DNA of 64,000 bases from Polytrichum commune. Taxonomy: Eukaryota > Streptophyta > Polytrichopsida > Polytrichales > Polytrichaceae. The stretch spans positions 3,904,001 to 3,968,000 of the forward strand of contig OX485809.1 in the NCBI GenBank assembly GCA_950295325.1, given 5' to 3'. The notes below the pieces were generated by a model. That model saw only the letters and a program-made list of their open reading frames with translations. It did no database searches and had not been told where the DNA came from. This document shows, piece after piece, positions 58,946-64,000 of this stretch. A program made the position numbers and the translations under genes. Position 1 is the stretch's first letter; each line of letters begins with the position of its first letter.

Positions 58946-59884
58946 CGCGATGCCCACGGATACAGCCTCTCTAGCTGCACCCGCCATACTCAACAGATCT
59001 CGTCTGTCGAATACGTATCCGCGCCAGTCCTCTGGTTCAGGGTTCTGGTTGTGGAACAACTCTTCCACGTACTCCATCAACGATTTGTCCCCCAACTCCG
59101 TTGCAAGTCCTGCCATTTGCTCCGCCTGTTGGTGTGGATAAAGGTAATCCTTCTCCCACCTATGCCACGGATGCTTTACCGGTCGTACGCCCCCAGCTAC
59201 CTTGACATTCATCCCGGAATTCAAGTAGCTTGACCACGCAATAGGTGATGCGTAGTGGCTAAGTACAGGCTCGCGCTGAGCATCAACATGATGTTGCTCT
59301 GCGGTAGCAATAGCCAAAAGCCATGTGACACAATTAAGGTCCATAGCTTGCCCCAAAAGGGCCCGTCGCTGCATCTCAGAGATGGGGATCCGCGGTACCT
59401 GTGTAGTCCCGGTGGGGAAGCCCATCGCTCGCTCCCGTTCATCAGCATTGGGTTCATCAGTGCTGTACTCCGCAGTACTGGTATCAACCACTGTACCTGG
59501 ACCATCCCCGCGAAAAGCGTATGACCTGGCAAAACTGAGAAACGTGGGGAAAGCCTCTCGGGGCCTTCCCAGCCGGTTAACAAGGGCATACGGACTCTTG
59601 TCATCCCACCTCACCTGTCGAGGTTGCCTGTTGGGGTCAAGAATATCTTGCACCAAAAGGTTGGGAGGCCGAAGAGTATGCGTATAAGCCGCTTGAAGTA
59701 CCTCGGTGGGGATGATGTTAGTCCACCATTGCCGATATCGGTGAGCACGGGAGCCGATTTGGGCAGCGTCTATAGACACTGACGGTCCCAATACGGTCTC
59801 AATCCGCTTAAGCCCTGCCAAATTCCGTGCACTGGACTCATTCACCACTGGTACATTCTCCACTAGATATCCGGGACCACTCGT
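58943..59884 (-). CDS. Methyltransferase C-terminal half (motifs VI-X) plus linker
   Basis: The stretch is in the same frame as the upstream gag-protease-methyltransferase ORF and separated from it only by the UAG at 59,885-59,887. It opens with motif VI (LVENVP), followed by SRAHRYRQWWTN (motif VIII, in the style of DNMT3's AAHRARYFWGN), ERAMGFPTGTT and RRALLGQAMDLNCVTWLL (motifs IX/X). About 115 residues of linker follow before the second UAG at 58,943-58,945. Nothing indicates a separate start, so on its own this half would be neither translated nor active. Confidence 0.8.
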   Translation of the reverse strand, partial: TSGPGYLVENVPVVNESSARNLAGLKRIETVLGPSVSIDAAQIGSRAHRYRQWWTNIIPTEVLQAAYTHTLRPPNLLVQDILDPNRQPRQVRWDDKSPYALVNRLGRPREAFPTFLSFARSYAFRGDGPGTVVDTSTAEYSTDEPNADERERAMGFPTGTTQVPRIPISEMQRRALLGQAMDLNCVTWLLAIATAEQHHVDAQREPVLSHYASPIAWSSYLNSGMNVKVAGGVRPVKHPWHRWEKDYLYPHQQAEQMAGLATELGDKSLMEYVEELFHNQNPEPEDWRGYVFDRRDLLSMAGAAREAVSVGIA

Positions 59885-62800
59885 CTACAACAATTGCAAC
59901 GTCCGAATGATTCGGATCATCTCCCCAAAGAGAGCAGTCCTCCGGTCTTGAAGACCGTTCTGGTTACCCGCCATGGACATGCCTTGACAAGGCCATCCTG
60001 CAATGACAAGGTCCACGCGTCCTAGTAACCTCAGCTGCACATCATCAACAAGTCGAATGTCATCAGAAAGAGCCGTGAAGCAACGCCTCGTGGCTTCACG
60101 GGGTAACAAGGTCGGGTATCGCTGCCTCAGCGTCCGAATGTGAGCCCTGGCTACCTTTCGTGCTACGGGATCTATATCCACGTACACATACCGTCGTATC
60201 TTGATGCCCGCCTGAAGAGTGGCCGCTAATCCGGTAGCAATACCACCAAACAACTCCAATAGACAAATGCCCTTACTAGAGGGCTTCCATGGAATGGGAG
60301 TAGTAAGGACGGGAGAGAGAAGAGGAATAAATTTTGTCGGCTTATACCGACTGACCCACTCCTTGTCAGTCCACACCTTGTGGATTACCTCTGCTGCTTG
60401 CCGATGCAACGCAGTCCCATCTGTCCATACTCGCGCAGCTCTGTTCACCTTAGCACGGTGGTGGTTGTCAAGAGCTGGATCTGTTGGTACTGTGAGAGGC
60501 TGACAAGCCTCATCCTCCGATGACCAATCTTCCGATCCTGCCATTGCAAACACACTATGAAGTCCTGGTTCGCCACGAATGAACTTCGTCGGTAACGTTG
60601 CTGTTCTCCCATCCCCGGCTTGCCAACCCGGCCGGTATGATGTAGTCTCGCTCCAGAAATCCATGAGAAATCCCATGGGATATAAGATTGTAGCACCCAC
60701 CAGCACGTCGTAAGACTCTGCTTGAGTAACTACAGCCTGAACCTTGATGGCGGATGAATCCATCACGTCATCAGGTTTAAACTTCACCACCAACGGTTGG
60801 GCCGTAAGGCCATAGGCCTTCTCAGATCCTCCCGTAGATGTATTGATGGTGAATGGACATACTTCCAATGTCCCCTTGGTAAGCCCTAGCCCTTCGATGG
60901 CTGCTCGTCCCAACATGAGAGGTTGTGCTCCCGAATCCAACAGTACCCGTGTTGGTGTGAAGACTTGTCCTGTAGGCCCAACCAACTGCACGACACCGTT
61001 CCCGTTGTCCACCATAACCACTCCGGGTGTAATGGAGGAACGTTCGATGGCTGGTCGCCTAGGCATTGTCTTCACGCGGGAGATGGCTGCACAAACATCC
61101 ATATCCGAGGAAGCCTCTTCCTCTTCGTAGTCCCCCTCTTCCACCATAGCCGCTATGGCGGTCGGGCCCTGGCCTTGTGGTTTACACACGGTGGCTGCCA
61201 TCTCAAAGATAGACGCCACATCTATCTCGAGACTAGTAAGTTGTTGTGCTGAAAATAGGGGCACCTGCAACAAGGCCTCAGCCACTGGTGCCACACCAGT
61301 TGCTGTTGAGGTCGGAACCACCGTTGGCGCCGTCGGAAGTGAACGCCCCCTGATTCTTCGCTGCAACAAAACAGGATTGGAAGCTGGAATATCTTCCAAT
61401 CCAAATGACTCCGGAAGTCTGACCTGCCTCCGAGCCTCACCCATCTGAGGATCCAGCACACTGTCGGCTCCCCTCGGCACATCTACATGTGTCTGAGCCC
61501 GTGTACTGACAAACCCATGCCGGTTGGGTTCACTGAACCCACAGAACCTGTCATCGACGTCACCGAGGAAAGAAGCCTCTTCCTTCCGCGCCGATGAATC
61601 CGTAACCTTCAGTGAAGAGACCAATGTGGCCAACTGAGCCTCAATTGTCCTCAGTCGTTCAGCATGCTTGCTAACCTTCTCCTTCTTGTCCATCGGTTTG
61701 TTCTTCTCCTGGTCTGATTTGATTCCTGCACCCTTGGCCGCCTTGGGCCGATCTCTCGGCTTAGACTGACCAGCAGGCCTCATCTCTGGATGTAATATCC
61801 AGCACTTCGCTGCGGCATGAGTCTTAGACCCACACTCCGAGCAAAACTTCTCTCTTCCGGCAGGGGAAGTAGACACATCCCCGTGTGCCGCTACTACAGC
61901 TTTGGGTTGCTTGGTTTTCTCCGTCAAAGCCTTCTTATGCAAGTTTGGTTGAAGTGCCTTCTCTTTGGCCAAGTTAATGGCTATGGCATCCGTGATCCTA
62001 AACACGGCTTCAAGAGTTGCGGGTTGGTCAATGGGCATACCCAACACTCTCCCTCGCACTAACTCCTTCAATTCGGCTTCTAGAATACCATACCAGTACT
62101 GGATCGATTGCGGAACCGTGATGCCTTCGGTGCTGTCCACCAACCGCCTCAGCCGGTGGTATGCGTCCTGATAGCTCTCCTTGTCCTTCCGAGAAAAATT
62201 CTGAAGCTCAACCATCTTGTCCAGCCTCTGACCTTGATAGTTAAGTTTCAGTAGGTTGAAGAACTCCGCGATGGGGTTGAAGGACGGTGGAGTACGACTG
62301 CTCACCGGAGGTCCCTTGTCCTTCTCGTCGGGAGATTCTCCACTGGTGGCTGCCTCAGCCGATATGATCCCACCGCTCCCTATCTGGCGTCCTCCTATCA
62401 GGATGGAACCTCCAAACAGGTTCTTGAAGTCAGGGGCCCAATGCCTCCTGAAGGCTTCAATTTCGTTGGGATACCTGGCCTCGAACTCCGCGAAATCTCG
62501 CATGGGAGCTCCCTCCAGATGTTGGAAGAGAGCTTGCCATGTGCTGAAGGGTGTAAACCCTGTTCGCCGTTCTGACTGGCCGTTACACCATCCCCCAAAT
62601 TCGATGATGAAGTCATCCAATTCGATGGTGCCTACTACTCCGGAGAAACGTCGTATGCCCTTGCTGGCACCGTAGATGTGGGCCATCTCCTCGTCACTAC
62701 CGTACGATTCGGACCACCCTCCGGGCTCCTCAGGGTCTACGTCCGCTTCCTCCCTTGTAGCTAATCCAGGGATAGAAGCCTCTTCTTCCCCTGGATCTGG

Positions 62801-62920
62801 GAGCTCCTGCTCCTCAACCTCTACCTCCTGATCACATAGGGATTCCGCCTCGGTAACCTCGGTAACCTGGTAGGGTCTTCCACTGCGAGTGATCCCTCCA
62901 ACTGTCTCCAGCTTGATGCT
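59885..62920 (-). CDS. Gag, aspartic protease and N-terminal half of a C5-cytosine methyltransferase
   Basis: The frame is open from 62,920. The first ATG is 62,686, giving 933 codons to a UAG at 59,885-59,887. Before the ATG the frame encodes an acidic stretch with ITRSGRPYQ, so real translation may begin further upstream. From the ATG: gag (about 1-260) with a CX2CX4HX4C zinc knuckle (C282, C285, H290, C295), a linker, a retropepsin-type protease with LLDSGAQ (D584), and about 140 residues further on a methyltransferase. Motif I is LLELFGGIATGLAA (809-822). Motif IV is AGWPCQGMSM with catalytic Cys 900, followed by GLQDRRTALF. The motif order (I-IV-VI-X) is conventional and unlike plant DRM enzymes. 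FGGIATGL resembles DNMT3's FDGIATGL. The UAG cuts the enzyme between motifs IV and VI. Confidence 0.88.
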   Translation of the reverse strand, partial: SIKLETVGGITRSGRPYQVTEVTEAESLCDQEVEVEEQELPDPGEEEASIPGLATREEADVDPEEPGGWSESYGSDEEMAHIYGASKGIRRFSGVVGTIELDDFIIEFGGWCNGQSERRTGFTPFSTWQALFQHLEGAPMRDFAEFEARYPNEIEAFRRHWAPDFKNLFGGSILIGGRQIGSGGIISAEAATSGESPDEKDKGPPVSSRTPPSFNPIAEFFNLLKLNYQGQRLDKMVELQNFSRKDKESYQDAYHRLRRLVDSTEGITVPQSIQYWYGILEAELKELVRGRVLGMPIDQPATLEAVFRITDAIAINLAKEKALQPNLHKKALTEKTKQPKAVVAAHGDVSTSPAGREKFCSECGSKTHAAAKCWILHPEMRPAGQSKPRDRPKAAKGAGIKSDQEKNKPMDKKEKVSKHAERLRTIEAQLATLVSSLKVTDSSARKEEASFLGDVDDRFCGFSEPNRHGFVSTRAQTHVDVPRGADSVLDPQMGEARRQVRLPESFGLEDIPASNPVLLQRRIRGRSLPTAPTVVPTSTATGVAPVAEALLQVPLFSAQQLTSLEIDVASIFEMAATVCKPQGQGPTAIAAMVEEGDYEEEEASSDMDVCAAISRVKTMPRRPAIERSSITPGVVMVDNGNGVVQLVGPTGQVFTPTRVLLDSGAQPLMLGRAAIEGLGLTKGTLEVCPFTINTSTGGSEKAYGLTAQPLVVKFKPDDVMDSSAIKVQAVVTQAESYDVLVGATILYPMGFLMDFWSETTSYRPGWQAGDGRTATLPTKFIRGEPGLHSVFAMAGSEDWSSEDEACQPLTVPTDPALDNHHRAKVNRAARVWTDGTALHRQAAEVIHKVWTDKEWVSRYKPTKFIPLLSPVLTTPIPWKPSSKGICLLELFGGIATGLAATLQAGIKIRRYVYVDIDPVARKVARAHIRTLRQRYPTLLPREATRRCFTALSDDIRLVDDVQLRLLGRVDLVIAGWPCQGMSMAGNQNGLQDRRTALFGEMIRIIRTLQLL

Positions 62921-62927
62921 TCAAGCC

Positions 62928-63635
62928 TTAAGGAAGATAGTAATTCCACGCAACGTGTGATCCAGGCTTAGCCGGTTGGTAGATAGTCTCCGCTATCTCG
63001 TAATCCACCCGCTCGCCGGAAGAAATGTCAATTGCTGTAGCTGCCCTCTCCAACCAACCTGTGAGTTCTTTATGCCAAATAGAGCAAAAGGAATAATTCT
63101 CACTTCGGAAATCGGAAAACACGAGGGAATACAAGGGTAAGTTAAGAAACTCTGCCCTGGATACCCACTCAGCGCGTGATCGTAATCCCTGGTTCTTGAC
63201 CGTCAACACCTCTCCTTCGATGATGAAATCTCGGAAGTTTACGAAGCCCCGTTGTCTTGGCTTCAGTGAGATGTATGTACGTCGAGTGTCCTTGAGAGTC
63301 TGCAAACAATTAAACCCTGGGCCGTGACTCCAGTAGTCTATGGACTTGGGTCCAAGTACCTTGGTGCCTGGTTCGGCAAATCTCTGCCGTCCCAACCTGG
63401 ATTCTGCTAGAGATGACAGAACAAACGTCGCAGATGTAAGAGTAGGAAGAGTTACCGTCGGTGAGTTGTCCCTCGGAGTTGCCTCAACCCCAACCAATTC
63501 ACTCCCTCCGGTGAGTTGGACAGTAACCTCCACCTGACGTCCTTCCAGTTCCGGGTAATCTCCCCCAGACACTTCTCCGCGAATTCTGACCTTCTGTAAT
63601 CTTTTAGTCAATTCTTCAGCACTTGTGCCAACCAT
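62928..63635 (-). CDS. Retrotransposon ORF1, 235 aa, unknown function
   Basis: The ORF begins MVGTSAEELTKRLQ and ends AWNYYLP-stop, eight bases before the gag frame opens in a different phase. The sequence is not low-complexity. The first 90 residues are rich in Val/Thr/Gly, the middle carries SIDYWSHGPGFNCLQTL and RGFVNFRDFIIEGEVLTV, and the end has WHKELTGWLERAA. I recognise no family. It lies between the 5' LTR and gag, where most gypsy elements have only a leader. It could be an N-terminal gag part split off by a frameshift, or a separate accessory protein. The stops at the end of ORF1 and just before gag rule out a simple overlapping frameshift as the sequence stands. Confidence 0.6.
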   Translation of the reverse strand: MVGTSAEELTKRLQKVRIRGEVSGGDYPELEGRQVEVTVQLTGGSELVGVEATPRDNSPTVTLPTLTSATFVLSSLAESRLGRQRFAEPGTKVLGPKSIDYWSHGPGFNCLQTLKDTRRTYISLKPRQRGFVNFRDFIIEGEVLTVKNQGLRSRAEWVSRAEFLNLPLYSLVFSDFRSENYSFCSIWHKELTGWLERAATAIDISSGERVDYEIAETIYQPAKPGSHVAWNYYLP

Positions 63636-63789
63636 CCTGTATATGACTATCCATGAACAAGTGCTTATGTTCTACCGTTCTCTATTCGATTCTACACGCG
63701 GAGGGATGGATTTTACTTAATCGGTGAGGTGTTATCCTTATAACAACCGTCCCAATCTGGGTTGGCATAGGGTGTCTCTCCCTGAGTAC

Positions 63790-63810
63790 GTACCCTGACG
63801 CCCCCAAAAT
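63790..63810 (-). other. Candidate primer-binding region
   Basis: Directly after the LTR tip ...TTCTCA the coding strand reads ATTTTGGGGGCGTCAGGGT. A GG-rich stretch one or a few bases after the LTR is the usual site of tRNA priming. I cannot match it to a specific tRNA. Confidence 0.4.
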
Positions 63811-64000
63811 TGAGAATGTTCACCGAAACCCCCCTGTAGAAGAAGAGAGATAGCGATAGATAAGATAGAATTGACCTAGCAAGTTGGTAAGAAAACATGC
63901 ATACTACCCTATCTAATGACAATGGTTGCATTCAAACATGCCTATGACAAGAGGAAATCATAACGCAATTTAAAACGTGGTGTTAGGGTTGTGGTCCTAG
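63811..64000 (-). repeat. 3' part of the 5' LTR (truncated by window end)
   Basis: The LTR border is placed at TTCTCA (63,811 on the plus strand is the T of TGAGAA), which pairs with the TGAGAG at the 3' LTR head. The visible 190 bp have no match elsewhere in the window, so the 3' LTR must be incomplete or rearranged. Confidence 0.5.

Larger units (their letters stand above)
55009..64000 (-). mobile_element. Ty3/gypsy LTR retrotransposon carrying a C5-DNA methyltransferase and a PHD finger (5' LTR cut by window end)
   Basis: The element reads right to left. The end of the 5' LTR is at 63,811, followed by a leader, ORF1 (63,635-62,928) and then gag-protease-methyltransferase-RT-RNase H-integrase-PHD in one frame (62,920-55,829, two UAG codons). 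A polypurine stretch and the head of the 3' LTR follow (from 55,761). RT, RNase H and integrase in that order define Ty3/gypsy. It is GC-richer and has cleaner codons than the flanks, so it is a young insertion. The two LTRs cannot be aligned because only opposite ends are visible. Confidence 0.88.

Noticed and set aside
55845-59687. Plus-strand open stretches across the gypsy element (for example 56,778-57,083 and 58,560-59,141)
   Set aside because: They mirror strongly supported minus-strand domains and have no family motifs.
58943-62686. The methyltransferase as a host gene next to a transposon
   Set aside because: It is in frame with gag-protease upstream and with RT downstream, without introns, while host genes here have many introns.
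17869-62930. A variant genetic code in which TAG (and TAA) mean glutamine, as in some ulvophyte algae
   Set aside because: It would explain several retroelement stops, but TGA stops also interrupt the elements, and the small RIIa-like gene ends naturally in TAG. Point mutation or readthrough is simpler.
1-64000. tRNA genes
   Set aside because: No cloverleaf with A and B boxes was noticed in a reading by eye. A dedicated scan could still find one.

Overview
The window is AT-rich nuclear DNA of a green plant-lineage eukaryote. Two genes carry many short GT-AG introns, the introns and intergenic DNA are full of decayed repeats, and one gene is a plant-type monoacylglycerol lipase / caffeoylshikimate esterase homologue. 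A tiny RIIa/DPY-30-like gene of the kind tied to cilia, a Ty3/gypsy element carrying a cytosine-5 DNA methyltransferase (a combination reported from charophyte algae) and a restriction-endonuclease-type LINE all point to a streptophyte alga or a seedless plant rather than a flowering plant. That placement is inference.

Layout. 1-17.3 kb: gene-poor DNA with a decayed hAT transposase (about 11.7-13.8 kb, +). 17,354-21,345: a GC-richer, LTR-like 4.0 kb unit with TG...CA ends, 9-bp inverted tips and a 5-bp target duplication, carrying one long reading frame broken by four stops. 21.3-24.9 kb: repeats. 24.9-32.0 kb: the lipase gene (+, seven exons), with tandem repeats in its upstream region and first intron. 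35.1-35.9 kb: a two-exon, 70-residue RIIa/DPY-30-like gene (+). 37.5-45.3 kb: an eleven-exon CobW/COG0523 metallochaperone GTPase gene (-), with repeats in its introns. 46.8-53.1 kb: a segment bounded by 19-bp inverted repeats that contains a LINE (-) with reverse transcriptase, zinc knuckle and restriction-like endonuclease. The LINE's 5' end abuts a 72-bp piece of 28S rRNA sequence. 55.0-64.0 kb: a Ty3/gypsy element (-) cut off by the window edge.

The gypsy element is the most unusual feature. Its order is 5' LTR end, a 235-codon ORF of unknown function, gag with a zinc knuckle, aspartic protease, a complete set of C5-methyltransferase motifs, RT, RNase H, integrase and a C-terminal PHD finger. 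From gag to PHD everything is in one frame, interrupted by two UAG codons. The first lies inside the methyltransferase. The second lies exactly between the methyltransferase and RT modules and is followed by CAGCCA, which fits the CARYYA context of leaky plant-virus stop codons.

The two host genes whose products are recognisable enzymes look intact, and so does the small RIIa-like gene. All four transposon reading frames are damaged to some degree. In the three that can be followed codon by codon, every in-frame stop can be explained by a single C-to-T or G-to-A change, as expected of DNA that was cytosine-methylated and then deaminated.
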